The notes under the pieces are model-generated. The model was not told the DNA's origin and did not search any database. It worked only from the letters and a program-made list of their open reading frames with translations. Below are positions 1-8,244 of a stretch of 33,696 nt of DNA, piece by piece (the first letter of the stretch is position 1; each line of letters starts with the position of its first letter). Location of the stretch: contig DUVS01000017.1 in NCBI GenBank assembly GCA_012840925.1, forward strand, positions 1-33,696, read 5' to 3'. The translations under genes and the position numbers were made by a program. Source of the stretch: Bacillota bacterium. GTDB taxonomy: Bacteria; Bacillota; Limnochordia; Darwinibacteriales; DTU012.

Positions 1-194
1 CGGGTGCGGGCGTTGATGTCTACGAAATAGAACCGCCACTACCGCAGGATCATCCGCTGCTTTCTGCCAAGAACATCGTGACACTACCACATATAGCCTG
101 GTATTCTCACCAGTCATTGGACAGGCGGGCAGAGATAGCCTTTGAAAACATCCGTCAATGGATGGCAGGTAAACAGCAGAATAAAGTGGTTTAG
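1..194 (+). CDS. D-isomer specific 2-hydroxyacid dehydrogenase, C-terminal end (partial)
   Basis: Only the last 63 codons are present; the gene enters from the left edge and is read from base 3 to the TAG at 192-194. The visible peptide begins GAGVDVYEIEPP, typical of the end of the NAD-binding domain of D-lactate, glycerate or phosphoglycerate dehydrogenases. About 20 residues later comes NIVTLPHIAWYS, where the PHIA histidine matches the family's catalytic acid/base histidine. A helix (AEIAFENIRQWMAG) closes the protein, as usual in this family. The enzyme would reduce a 2-keto acid or oxidise a D-2-hydroxy acid with NAD(H) in the cytoplasm. The substrate cannot be told from this fragment. 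The stop is followed by the hairpin at 221-237. Confidence 0.85.
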   Translation, partial: GAGVDVYEIEPPLPQDHPLLSAKNIVTLPHIAWYSHQSLDRRAEIAFENIRQWMAGKQQNKVV

Positions 195-201
195 AACCTG
201 A

Positions 202-240
202 AAATAACGAAAAAATAAAACCCCAGCATCTCTGGGGTTG
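202..240. terminator. Bidirectional intrinsic terminator between the dehydrogenase and tRNA-Leu
   Basis: CCCCAG (221-226), loop CATCT and CTGGGG (232-237) form a GC-rich hairpin. Read on the minus strand it is followed by a long T-rich stretch (complement of 201-220), which makes it a strong terminator for the tRNA gene. Read on the plus strand it is followed by TTGGTTT, a weaker tail that could end the dehydrogenase transcript. Confidence 0.75.
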
Positions 241-249
241 GTTTCCATC

Positions 250-335
250 TGGTGCCGAAGGAGGGAGTCGAACCCTCATGGGCTCAGCCCACACGATTTT
301 GAGTCGTGCGTGTCTGCCAGTTCCACCACTTCGGC
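250..335 (-). tRNA. tRNA-Leu, anticodon CAA
   Basis: On the minus strand the 7-bp acceptor stem is GCCGAAG (complement of 329-335) with CTTCGGC (complement of 254-260), then discriminator A and an encoded CCA (complement of 250-252). The anticodon stem CACGA/TCGTG encloses the loop CTCAAAA, giving anticodon CAA, which reads UUG. A long variable arm (GGGCTGAGCCC) marks it as a class II tRNA, as expected for leucine. The T arm carries GGTTCGACTCC. A promoter lies at 366-394 and a terminator follows. Confidence 0.95.
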
Positions 336-365
336 ATGAATATAATTTCCTTGCTGACAAAGATT

Positions 366-394
366 ATTTTAGCATGGATGATACAGTTTTGCAA
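366..394 (-). promoter_or_regulatory. Sigma-70-type promoter for tRNA-Leu
   Basis: Read on the minus strand: -35 TTGCAA (389-394), a 17-bp spacer, and -10 TAAAAT (366-371). The predicted start lies about 20-25 bases upstream of the mature tRNA 5' end. It stands back to back with the perR promoter. Confidence 0.65.
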
Positions 395-410
395 GGGGGT
401 ATTTTTCATA

Positions 411-450
411 AACCGGTTCTCTTGACAGCAACCGGTTCTAGCCATAAAAT
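411..450 (+). promoter_or_regulatory. perR promoter with two identical AACCGGTTCT repeats
   Basis: -35 TTGACA (422-427), a 17-bp spacer and -10 TAAAAT (445-450) form a near-consensus promoter. The 10-mer AACCGGTTCT, containing the palindrome AACCGGTT, occurs at 411-420 and again at 430-439. The copies are 19 bp apart; one lies just upstream of the -35 and one inside the spacer. This is typical placement for a repressor operator. The repeats do not resemble the known Per box (TTATAATNATTATAA), so the regulator is unknown. Confidence 0.7.
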
Positions 451-490
451 AATAATAGTAGTAGTATTTATCCATAAGGAGCGAGTTTCG

Positions 491-913
491 TTGAATCCCA
501 AAGGTTTTATCCGGAAAACAAAGCAGCGGGAATTAATCCTGTCAGTACTGCGCTCGACCAAATCTCATCCGACCGCTGATTGGATTTATCAAGAGGTCCG
601 GAAACAAATGCCGAACATTAGTTTAGGTACGATTTACCGCAACCTGAAAACCTTGACCGAAATGGGGGAGATTCTGGAATTGTCTTATGGCAGTACATAC
701 AGCCGGTTCGATGGCAATCCCGAAATGCACTATCACTTTGTTTGCGAGCATTGCGGCACGGTATATGACGTGGACCTTCCTGTTAATGAAGGGATCAATA
801 CTCAGATAGAAAAGAATTATGGAGTGAGTGTCAGCCAACACAGGCTAGAGTTTTACGGCACCTGCAGGCGCTGTCTTGCTTCAACCAGTCCTGATGTGGC
901 TGCAGTCAAGTAG
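491..913 (+). CDS. perR: Fur-family peroxide-sensing regulator, PerR type
   Basis: A 140-residue metal-dependent repressor of the Fur family. The start is taken as TTG 491 because AAGGAG (476-481) lies 9 bases upstream and the protein then has normal family length. The N-terminal winged helix covers about residues 7-75. The structural zinc site is C85, C88, C125 and C128. The regulatory metal site seen in Bacillus PerR is complete: H26 in SHPTAD, D74, H80, H82 and D93. Asp rather than Glu at the last position is the PerR-like state, associated in B. subtilis with iron-dependent histidine oxidation by peroxide, so I infer a peroxide sensor rather than an iron or zinc uptake regulator. It has its own promoter and terminator. 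Targets cannot be told from this window. Confidence 0.85.
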   Translation: MNPKGFIRKTKQRELILSVLRSTKSHPTADWIYQEVRKQMPNISLGTIYRNLKTLTEMGEILELSYGSTYSRFDGNPEMHYHFVCEHCGTVYDVDLPVNEGINTQIEKNYGVSVSQHRLEFYGTCRRCLASTSPDVAAVK

Positions 914-950
914 AAAAAGGTAGAAAAAGCGGGTTTTGGTATTTTCTTCC

Positions 951-991
951 AATTCTAGGTTGTCTCGCTGATGATAACCTAGAATTTTTTA
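951..991 (+). terminator. Intrinsic terminator of perR
   Basis: AATTCTAGGTT (951-961) pairs perfectly over 11 bp with AACCTAGAATT (976-986), with a 14-base loop, and is followed by TTTTATT. Confidence 0.85.
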
Positions 992-1021
992 TTGGACATT
1001 TTCCCCAACATGTAGTATATT
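992..1021 (+). promoter_or_regulatory. Candidate promoter of the ribonucleotide reductase gene
   Basis: TTGGAC (992-997), an 18-bp spacer and TATATT (1016-1021), about 46 bases before the start codon. I see no NrdR-box pair and no cobalamin riboswitch in the short leader. Confidence 0.45.
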
Positions 1022-1067
1022 AAAATGGCAAACTAACAAAATATGGTAGGTAAAGGAGGAGTGATGG

Positions 1068-3281
1068 ATGGAGCTAAGCGAAAATGCTCGCACGGTACTG
1101 GAGCGTCGTTACCTTAAACGCAGCGATGGACAAGTTATCGAAACCCCTGAAGATATGCTGTGGCGAGTGGCAGCAAACATTGCTCAGGTGGAAGCGCAGT
1201 GGGATCCAGGCAAAGTCAGTGAGATGGAAGCGGAATTTTTTGCAATCATGGACAGCTGTGAATTTATGCCCAACAGCCCGACTTTGATGAACGCCGGCAG
1301 GGAACTGCAGCAGTTGTCTGCCTGTTTTGTCTTACCGATTGAAGATTCGATGGAATCGATTTTTGGGTCCTTAAAAGATGCAGCACTGATCCAAAAATCG
1401 GGTGGGGGTACCGGCTTTAGTTTTTCACGGATTAGGCCTCAGAACGATCGCGTGAAAACGACTGGCGGTGTAGCCAGCGGCCCTGTTTCATTCCTGAAAT
1501 GCTATAACGCAGCCACTGAAGCAGTGAAACAAGGCGGCACAAGGCGCGGTGCTAATATGGGGATTTTAAGAGTCGATCATCCGGATATTCTGGATTTTAT
1601 AAAGTGTAAGGCGGATAACAGGGAAATCACCAATTTCAATATATCAGTTGGGATTACAGAAGCATTTATGCAGGCAGTTGAAGCCGATCAAGACTATCCG
1701 CTGATTAATCCGCGCAACCAGGAAGAAGCTGGCAGGCTTAAGGCCCGTGAGGTATTCAATTTGATCGTGGAGATGGCCTGGAAGAATGGAGAACCGGGCA
1801 TTGTTTTTCTCGATCGGATTAATCGGGCAAATCCCACACCGCATATCGGGGAAATCGAGGCCACAAATCCATGCGGAGAACAACCTTTGCTACCTTATGA
1901 AAGCTGTAATTTGGGATCAATCAACGTGGCCAAATTCGCCCGGAAAACCGGAGCGGGATGGACGGTGGATTGGGAACGCCTCGAAGCTGTGGTCCATACA
2001 GCTGTACGCTTCCTCGATAACGTGATTGATGCGAACCGGTATCCGCTTAAAGAGATTGAAATTATGACCAAGGCTAATCGGAAGATCGGCCTTGGGGTGA
2101 TGGGATTTGCCGATCTCTTGATCAGACTTGGAATCCCTTACGACTCGGAGCAGGCGGTGGAGTTTGCCAGGGAACTGATGAGCTTTATTCAGAATGCTGC
2201 CCGTGCCCAGTCTGGCAAGCTTGCCGAGGAGCGGGGCCCATTCCCAAATTACAGAGGCAGTACTTATGAACAGCAGGGAATCGTACTCCGCAATGCGACC
2301 GTAACCACAATTGCACCAACCGGAACTATATCAATCATTGCCGGTTGTTCCAGTGGGATTGAACCGTTGTTTGCTTTAGCATTTACCCGCAATGTATTGG
2401 ATAACGACAAACTTGTCGAAGTCAACCCTGTCTTCGAAGAGATCATGCGAGAGCATGGCCTGTACACAACTGAATTGATGGAATTGGTGGCTCAAACCGG
2501 TTCTGTGGCCAGCCTGGAGCAGATACCACTGGAAATAAGAAGGGTTATGGTGACAGCCCATGACATTGCACCGAAGTGGCATATTGCCATGCAGGCGGCA
2601 TTCCAGGAGTTTACTGACAATGCAGTCAGCAAAACAGTCAATTTCCCCAATGAAGCCACTCCGGAGCAGATTGAAGAGGTCTACCGGTTAGCATACCAAT
2701 TGGGATGCAAGGGCGTTACTGTATACCGAAGCGGTTCCCGTGAAGCTGAAGTGCTGACGGTTGGCAGTCAGCAAAGTGAGCCAGAATCGCCAAAATCCAG
2801 CCAAGGAGGAATGAGGCCGCGGAAAAGGCCGCCTGTCACGAGAGGCCAGACCGAAAGGGTCAAAACCGGCTGCGGGACTCTCTATGTCACCATCAACGAA
2901 GACGATGAGGGAGTATGTGAAGTCTTTACCACCATCGGCAAGGCAGGAGGTTGTTCGGCAGCGTTCTCCGAAGCTACTGCCAGGATGATTTCTTTGGCTT
3001 TACGGTCAGGCGTTGAACTGGAGCAAATAGTCCGTCAGCTAAGGGGGATTCGCTGTCCTCACCCGGTATGGCAGAACGGAAAGTTGATCTTGTCTTGCCC
3101 CGATGCCATTGCCTTAGTCCTCCAGCGGTATATTGACGAGAAAAATGGGAAGCAGCCATCCCAGGCAGATGTCAGTGCTGCCGGGACAAGAGCAGACGCT
3201 TGTCCCGAGTGCGGAGGCCAGCTTAAACATGAGAGTGGCTGTGAAACCTGTATGGATTGCGGATTCAGCCGTTGTGGGTAA
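1068..3281 (+). CDS. nrdJ: Adenosylcobalamin-dependent (class II) ribonucleoside-diphosphate reductase
   Basis: A 737-residue class II reductase that makes deoxyribonucleotides using a radical generated from adenosylcobalamin, so it needs no oxygen. ATG 1068 follows AAAGGAGG (1052-1059) by 8 bases. PNSPTLMNAG (68-77) and LSACFVLP (83-90) form the substrate-binding start of the barrel. C86 and C280 are the likely redox pair. NPCGE (267-271) carries the thiyl-radical cysteine C269 with its Asn and Glu. APTGTISIIAG (416-426) is the phosphate-binding segment. After a low-complexity linker near residue 580, the C-terminal part ends in a four-cysteine cluster CPECGG...CETCMDCGFSRCG, like the C-terminal cysteines that re-reduce the active site in T. 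maritima-type NrdJ. It stands alone, without nrdR or nrdD nearby. Confidence 0.95.
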   Translation: MELSENARTVLERRYLKRSDGQVIETPEDMLWRVAANIAQVEAQWDPGKVSEMEAEFFAIMDSCEFMPNSPTLMNAGRELQQLSACFVLPIEDSMESIFGSLKDAALIQKSGGGTGFSFSRIRPQNDRVKTTGGVASGPVSFLKCYNAATEAVKQGGTRRGANMGILRVDHPDILDFIKCKADNREITNFNISVGITEAFMQAVEADQDYPLINPRNQEEAGRLKAREVFNLIVEMAWKNGEPGIVFLDRINRANPTPHIGEIEATNPCGEQPLLPYESCNLGSINVAKFARKTGAGWTVDWERLEAVVHTAVRFLDNVIDANRYPLKEIEIMTKANRKIGLGVMGFADLLIRLGIPYDSEQAVEFARELMSFIQNAARAQSGKLAEERGPFPNYRGSTYEQQGIVLRNATVTTIAPTGTISIIAGCSSGIEPLFALAFTRNVLDNDKLVEVNPVFEEIMREHGLYTTELMELVAQTGSVASLEQIPLEIRRVMVTAHDIAPKWHIAMQAAFQEFTDNAVSKTVNFPNEATPEQIEEVYRLAYQLGCKGVTVYRSGSREAEVLTVGSQQSEPESPKSSQGGMRPRKRPPVTRGQTERVKTGCGTLYVTINEDDEGVCEVFTTIGKAGGCSAAFSEATARMISLALRSGVELEQIVRQLRGIRCPHPVWQNGKLILSCPDAIALVLQRYIDEKNGKQPSQADVSAAGTRADACPECGGQLKHESGCETCMDCGFSRCG

Positions 3282-3305
3282 AAAGCATATAGATGAGATC
3301 AATTA

Positions 3306-3339
3306 GACAAGCCCACTTAGACCAAGTGGGCTTGTCTTT
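3306..3339. terminator. Terminator between the convergent nrdJ and SLH genes
   Basis: A 13-bp perfect stem, GACAAGCCCACTT (3306-3318) with AAGTGGGCTTGTC (3324-3336), loop AGACC, followed by TTTG on the plus strand. Its position between convergent genes suggests it may serve both, but the T tail favours nrdJ. Confidence 0.75.
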
Positions 3340-3359
3340 GATTATCTTGCGTTGTTATC

Positions 3360-4568
3360 TTACATGGTCAATGCACTTAACAACCTTTGGGCAATTTCCA
3401 TCTGGGCGTATTCATACAGCTTAGCCCAGTCTTGATTAACGGCGGCGTAGAAGATCTCAGGAGTAACACCAACGTACTCAGAAAGCAGCGTTGCTACACG
3501 ATCCATGCCCATATCACCTAAAGCCTGCCAATCTTGCGACAATACTGCTTCCGCTTCCCATGGGGCCAGGCCTAATTCCACCAACTGGCCAAAGAGAGTG
3601 CTGCGGAAATTCTCACTGGCGTTGGTCCAGTCTCCAGAAACAATGGCCAGCAGTTGTTCGGGAGTAAGGATTTGCCCAATTGCTGCCATGGTGTCATCGT
3701 TAAGCAGATTCTCCAAATTGAATGACTGTACCCCCGAGGGTTTTTGCAGGTTCTTAAGCAAGTTTGCCAAGCCTTGGAACAGATTGCCGGCATTGCTTGT
3801 TGAATCAACGTTGACCAGGGCCAGGTTGCCTTGGATGTCATAGAAGGCCTGCAGTTGTTCTCCTGATCCAATCTGATCAATTTTCTGGGTTTCGCCTTTG
3901 ACCAGAATCAAGGTGTCGGCTGCTACCGGCAGCGACCGGTACTGGTTATCACTGGTTTTGACAATAATCCGGTTTGTTTGTTGATGGATCTCCGCTATTT
4001 TTCCGGTAATTGTATCCAAATTTAGTGCGGCATCCAGCAGGGCGGCAGTTTCGGCTCTTGTTGCCAACCGTTCCGGTTCAAAACGATTGATGACATAAGT
4101 GGGAAGAATGTCTAGTTTGTTGACCAGTTCAACGGCAGCAAACAAGGGATGGTCGCGATCAATGTCATCAAAAGTAGGGTACCAGTTTTCTACATTAATG
4201 CTGTGATCGGTCAATCCTACAAGTTTTGCCACAATCGCAATCAATTCAGCACGGGTGGCGTAATCGCTTTCTGTGTCATCGCTTTCGGTCATAGGCATCA
4301 GATGATCAAGCCAGCTGTACAGAGTTTGCTTTTCCGTTGTTGTCAGATCGAAGCAGCGGGCGGCCAGCTCGATCATTTCCTCTCTGGTAACGTTTTGATT
4401 TGGCTGAAATGCTCCGTCATAGATGCCGTCAAAAATGCTGCGTTCAGCAAGGCTTTTGATAGCATCCCGGGCCCAGTTGCCTTCAATGTCTGAAAAAGTT
4501 GTAGCTGCAGATGCGTTTGCAGCGAATAATAATATGACGATCAATAAAACTATTGATAACTTCCTCAA
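3360..4568 (-). CDS. Secreted SLH-domain protein with three C-terminal ~34-residue helical repeats
   Basis: A 402-residue exported protein. The TTG start at 4568 is supported by AAAGGAG (complement of 4579-4585). Residues 1-21 are a signal peptide ending ANASA, with no lipobox. FSDIEGNWARDAIKSL (25-40) through TREEMIEL is a clear SLH repeat. A second, degenerate repeat lies near 85-120, and a third runs FDDIDRDH (133) to RAETAALL (171-178). SLH domains bind pyruvylated secondary cell-wall polymers, or peptidoglycan in diderm Bacillota. Residues 185-255 look like a small beta domain. Residues 300-402 hold three repeats with the pattern G/I-hydrophobic-T/A-P, then A, then DW: 300-317, 333-350 and 367-384. 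The function is unknown; cell-envelope anchoring is inferred. It diverges from polA and converges on nrdJ. Confidence 0.8.
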   Translation of the reverse strand: MRKLSIVLLIVILLFAANASAATTFSDIEGNWARDAIKSLAERSIFDGIYDGAFQPNQNVTREEMIELAARCFDLTTTEKQTLYSWLDHLMPMTESDDTESDYATRAELIAIVAKLVGLTDHSINVENWYPTFDDIDRDHPLFAAVELVNKLDILPTYVINRFEPERLATRAETAALLDAALNLDTITGKIAEIHQQTNRIIVKTSDNQYRSLPVAADTLILVKGETQKIDQIGSGEQLQAFYDIQGNLALVNVDSTSNAGNLFQGLANLLKNLQKPSGVQSFNLENLLNDDTMAAIGQILTPEQLLAIVSGDWTNASENFRSTLFGQLVELGLAPWEAEAVLSQDWQALGDMGMDRVATLLSEYVGVTPEIFYAAVNQDWAKLYEYAQMEIAQRLLSALTM

Positions 4569-4624
4569 GGTAATTCGTCTCCTTTCCTTGATAGGTAATA
4601 TAATTGATGTTCCACACGGTTTGT

Positions 4625-4649
4625 ATTATATTACACATGTATATTACAC
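4625..4649 (-). promoter_or_regulatory. AT-rich promoter region of the SLH gene with a 13-bp-spaced direct repeat
   Basis: TATAAT on the minus strand (complement of 4625-4630) is a perfect -10, but no good -35 lies 17 bp away. The 10-mer TATATTACAC (plus strand) occurs at 4627-4636 and 4640-4649. It could be an activator site or chance in AT-rich DNA. The rest of the 4569-4794 gap between the divergent SLH and polA genes shows nothing else I can name. Confidence 0.35.
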
Positions 4650-4794
4650 TTTTTAGTTCGCACTCTGCAATGGTATCCCTCCATGTAATAGTAACCGCTG
4701 CAGTCAAGGTTTGGAGCTGTTGGTCATGGCTGGAAAAATAAAAGGTATTTATATGAATGTGTGGAATTCTTTAGGGAAGAAACGGGGGATCAAG

Positions 4795-7398
4795 GTGGAA
4801 CGGAAGCTGTTTTTAATCGATGGTAATAGTTTACTGAACCGGGCATATTATGCACTACCGCCGTTGACAACGGTTCAAGGTATTCCGACCAATGCCGTGT
4901 ATGGCTTTGTCACCATGTTATATCGCTTACTTGATGATTACCATCCGGACAAGATTTATGTTGCTTTTGATGTTTCTGGACCCACCTTTCGCCATGAGGC
5001 TTATGACGAATACAAGGCCAACCGGAAAGGCATGCCAGATGATTTGAAACCACAGGTCAGCCTGGTCAAATCGGTGTTGGATGCCTGGGGGATTGAACGT
5101 TTGGAACTGCCTGGATATGAAGCCGATGACATTATCGGTACTACAGCAAAGAAAGGTGAGCGGGCTGGCTACCAAGTCTATATAGTGACGGGGGATCGAG
5201 ATGCTTTGCAGCTGGTTTCGGATCAAATTACCGTACTCTTAACGAAACGGGGAATCAAGGAATTGGAAGTCGTCGATCCTGATGCCTTAAAAGAGCAATA
5301 CCAGCTCAGACCTGAGCAGATTATCGATCTTAAGGGATTGATGGGCGACAGTTCTGACAATATCCCTGGGGTGCCGGGCATTGGTGAAAAAACCGCTTTG
5401 AAGCTGTTGGAGAAATATGGAACAATCAAGAGCCTTTATCAAAACCTTGATCGAGAAAAAGGCAAACTGAAAGAAACACTGGCAAAACACAAAGACCTGG
5501 CATTGTTAAGCAGGAAGCTGGCGACAATTGACTGCCAGATTCCAATCGAAGTCGATTTCCAATCTAAACCAGCCGGTGATGTGCACAAGCTTTTCACCTT
5601 GTTTACGGAATTAGAGTTTAAAAGTCTGATAGTCAGACTGCAGAAAGAATTGGGGATCAAGATAGATGGATTGGATGCTACTCCAGCCAGCCAGAACCTT
5701 GATGCATTAGACTACACATTTTTAAAGCCTGAGCTTTTGTCTAAGCTGTCCGCATCGCTAGCTGCGGCACAAAAATGTGGCATCTACTATGATGGACAGC
5801 ATCTCGCGGCAGCTGCAGGGAGCGAACTGTGGTACATTGAGCCAAAGTACTGGGACTCGGTGATCCTGCTTATGCAGGAAAAAAGCACCCAGACTGCCAT
5901 TTACTGCAATGACTCAAAAAGCCTGGTAAAACTGTGCGCTGATCACAAAGGCAGGATAGATCAATTTCACATTGCCGGAGATGTATCACTGGCTGCGTAT
6001 GTCTTGGATCCATCAGGAAAAGGAGATTTGTCAACATTATCGGTACGGTATGGGAATTTGCCGCCGCTGATGGAAGTTGGATCTGAACCTGACCAGGCTG
6101 TGGAGAAGGCAATGCGGGTATTAGCTTTGGGAGATATTCTGGAAAAGGAAATAGAAGCTCAAGAGATGCTTCATCTTTATCACGATGTAGAATTACCCCT
6201 GGCTAAAGTATTGGCCCAAATGGAACTGATCGGTATTCACTGTAATCCGGAAAAACTGGAGCGGATTTCTGCAGAGATGGAAAAACAGCTGTCCCAATTG
6301 ACTGCTGAGATCTATGAATTTGCAGGCAGCGAATTCAACATCAATTCACCAAAGCAGCTGGCGACCATCCTCTTTGATCAACTAGGACTGCCGGTTTTGA
6401 AAAGGACCAAAACCGGGCCTTCCACCGATGCTGAAGTGTTGGAACAGCTTAGTTTTCATCCTCTGGTGGAGCGAATCCTGGCATACCGCCAAGTCAACAA
6501 GCTAAAAACAACATATGCTGACGCACTGGTCAATTTAATCAAACCAGAAACAGGACGGATCCACACAACTTTCAACCAGTATGTTACGGCTACGGGACGT
6601 CTCAGCAGCGCCAATCCCAATTTGCAGAACATCCCGGTACGGACAGCAGAAGGGCGGCGAATTCGCAGCTCCTTCGAACCGGAAAGTGGCTGGTTGCTCC
6701 TGACTGCAGATTATTCCCAGATTGAACTGCGGGTTCTGGCCCATTTATCCGGGGATCAGGGCATGATCGATGCTTTTAGTTCCGGTATTGATATCCACCG
6801 CCGTACTGCGGCAGAAGTCATGGGGATCCCCTTGGAAGCGGTTACTGCTGAACAAAGAGATTCGGCCAAGGCTATCAACTTCGGGATTGTATACGGGATC
6901 AGCAGTTTTGGTTTGGCCAAAGGTGCGAATCTGTCGCAAGCTCAAGCCCAGAAGTATATTGATCAGTATTTTGCCCGTTACCCACAGGTTAAAGCCTACT
7001 TAGATCAGATGGTGAGCTCTGCGAAAGAGATGGGTTATGTGACAACGATCTTGAACCGCCGGCGCTACCTGCCGGATATAGCAAGCAAAAATTACCAGCG
7101 GCGCTCATTTGCGGAAAGAACTGCCATGAACACTCCAATTCAAGGTAGTGCCGCCGATATCATCAAGATGGCCATGTTGAGAATTGATCAAGCCTTGAAA
7201 GCCCGGAAGCTTCAGGCCCGGATGCTGCTCCAGGTTCATGACGAATTGGTGTTTGAAGTACCACCGCAGGAATTGGAAACAGTGGCTAGACTGGTTAAGG
7301 AAAATATGGAGTCTGTAATGGATCTAAAGGTACCTTTGGTAGTAGATCTGAAAGCCGGTAAAGATTGGGAGCATGTCGATTCGATTGAGGTGAAGTAA
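4795..7398 (+). CDS. polA: DNA polymerase I, proofreading domain inactive
   Basis: Fills gaps and removes RNA primers in replication and repair. I prefer GTG 4795: GGGGGA lies just upstream and the protein then begins MERKLFLIDGNSLLNRAYYA, as PolA proteins normally do. An in-frame extension back to TTG 4711 has no homology-like content. The resulting 867 residues is normal length. The 5'-3' exonuclease/flap domain covers about 1-290, with DVSGPTFRHE, YEADDIIG and GDSSDNIPGVPGIGEKTA. The middle 3'-5' exonuclease-like domain lacks the DxE catalytic motif, so no proofreading is expected, as in Bacillus and Thermus PolA. The polymerase domain has motif A DYSQIELR (Asp639), motif B RDSAKAINFGIVYG and motif C QVHDE (Asp816). 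mutM starts at the next base after the stop. Confidence 0.93.
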   Translation: MERKLFLIDGNSLLNRAYYALPPLTTVQGIPTNAVYGFVTMLYRLLDDYHPDKIYVAFDVSGPTFRHEAYDEYKANRKGMPDDLKPQVSLVKSVLDAWGIERLELPGYEADDIIGTTAKKGERAGYQVYIVTGDRDALQLVSDQITVLLTKRGIKELEVVDPDALKEQYQLRPEQIIDLKGLMGDSSDNIPGVPGIGEKTALKLLEKYGTIKSLYQNLDREKGKLKETLAKHKDLALLSRKLATIDCQIPIEVDFQSKPAGDVHKLFTLFTELEFKSLIVRLQKELGIKIDGLDATPASQNLDALDYTFLKPELLSKLSASLAAAQKCGIYYDGQHLAAAAGSELWYIEPKYWDSVILLMQEKSTQTAIYCNDSKSLVKLCADHKGRIDQFHIAGDVSLAAYVLDPSGKGDLSTLSVRYGNLPPLMEVGSEPDQAVEKAMRVLALGDILEKEIEAQEMLHLYHDVELPLAKVLAQMELIGIHCNPEKLERISAEMEKQLSQLTAEIYEFAGSEFNINSPKQLATILFDQLGLPVLKRTKTGPSTDAEVLEQLSFHPLVERILAYRQVNKLKTTYADALVNLIKPETGRIHTTFNQYVTATGRLSSANPNLQNIPVRTAEGRRIRSSFEPESGWLLLTADYSQIELRVLAHLSGDQGMIDAFSSGIDIHRRTAAEVMGIPLEAVTAEQRDSAKAINFGIVYGISSFGLAKGANLSQAQAQKYIDQYFARYPQVKAYLDQMVSSAKEMGYVTTILNRRRYLPDIASKNYQRRSFAERTAMNTPIQGSAADIIKMAMLRIDQALKARKLQARMLLQVHDELVFEVPPQELETVARLVKENMESVMDLKVPLVVDLKAGKDWEHVDSIEVK

Positions 7399-8244
7399 GT
7401 GCCTGAACTACCTGAAGTGGAAACAGTGCGCCGAACATTGGAGCCAGTTATTGTCGGGAAAACGATTGAGCGTTGTGAGATCTATTATCAGCGGTTACTG
7501 CCGCAAGCAGGCGCTAGTCAATTCTGCGGGCAGGTTAGGAACCGCACGATTAGAGAGATTGTGCGGAGAGGGAAGTACCTAATTATAGATCTGAATGGAG
7601 AGCTTGAGCTTATTGTTCATTTGCGGATGACAGGCCAGTTGATCTACAAGCCAACCCAGGATCTTCCGCTGCAAAAACACGTTTCAGCCCGTTTTTGGTT
7701 CCGGGATAACGGCGAACTGCGCTTTGTTGATCAGCGCAAGTTCGGGACCATGTATTTGACGCAGAAAGGCGATTACCAAGGAATCCACGGTTTGTTCACA
7801 CTAGGGCCCGAACCCCTAGCGGATGGGTTTACCTGGCACGTGCTTGCTGAAAAGCTAAAATCCATGCGGGCTATCAAGACCATTCTGCTTGACCAGACTA
7901 AAATTGCCGGTTTAGGGAATATTTATGCCGATGAGGCTTTGTATCGGGCCGGGGTTCATCCGCTTAAGCCCGGCAGTTGTTTAGGAGGTACTGAGGTTAA
8001 GAAGTTACACCAGAGTATAGTTGCGGTGCTTAAAGAAGCCATTGCCAGTCATGGCACAACGATCAAAGACTATCGGACAGGGAGCGGGGATACGGGTAAT
8101 TTCCAAAATAAACTGCGAGTTTACCGCCGGACTGGTAAACCATGCGGGAATTGCCAGACATTGATTGAACGAATCAAAGTCGGGGGCAGAAGCACTCATT
8201 TTTGTCCCAACTGTCAAAGGTGGGATCCAGAGTGTATGGATTGA
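7399..8244 (+). CDS. mutM: Formamidopyrimidine-DNA glycosylase (Fpg/MutM)
   Basis: A base-excision repair enzyme that removes 8-oxoguanine and formamidopyrimidines and cleaves the abasic site. The GTG start directly follows the polA stop, giving MPELPEVETVRRTLEPVIVG. After removal of Met, P2 is the Schiff-base nucleophile and E3 the general acid. RRGKYLI near residue 57 carries the beta-clamp lysine. Near residue 175, KIAGLGNIYADEALYRAG is the helix-two-turn-helix. The C-terminal zinc finger has CGNC and CPNC pairs with the DNA-binding arginine in KVGGRSTHFCPNC. Its 281 residues are normal. It is in one operon with polA and overlaps coaE at the 3' end, the polA-mutM-coaE order common in Bacillota. 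Confidence 0.96.
   Translation: MPELPEVETVRRTLEPVIVGKTIERCEIYYQRLLPQAGASQFCGQVRNRTIREIVRRGKYLIIDLNGELELIVHLRMTGQLIYKPTQDLPLQKHVSARFWFRDNGELRFVDQRKFGTMYLTQKGDYQGIHGLFTLGPEPLADGFTWHVLAEKLKSMRAIKTILLDQTKIAGLGNIYADEALYRAGVHPLKPGSCLGGTEVKKLHQSIVAVLKEAIASHGTTIKDYRTGSGDTGNFQNKLRVYRRTGKPCGNCQTLIERIKVGGRSTHFCPNCQRWDPECMD

Noticed and set aside
278-490. Extension of PerR by about 71 residues at the N-terminus
   Set aside because: It would run through the tRNA gene and the perR promoter; TTG 491 with AAGGAG gives the normal family length.
992-1067. NrdR box or cobalamin riboswitch before nrdJ
   Set aside because: The leader is too short for a cobalamin riboswitch and no paired NrdR box consensus is present.
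4711-4794. Longer PolA N-terminus from TTG 4711 or ATG 4726
   Set aside because: The extra residues do not resemble PolA, no ribosome site is visible, and GTG 4795 gives the standard N-terminus.
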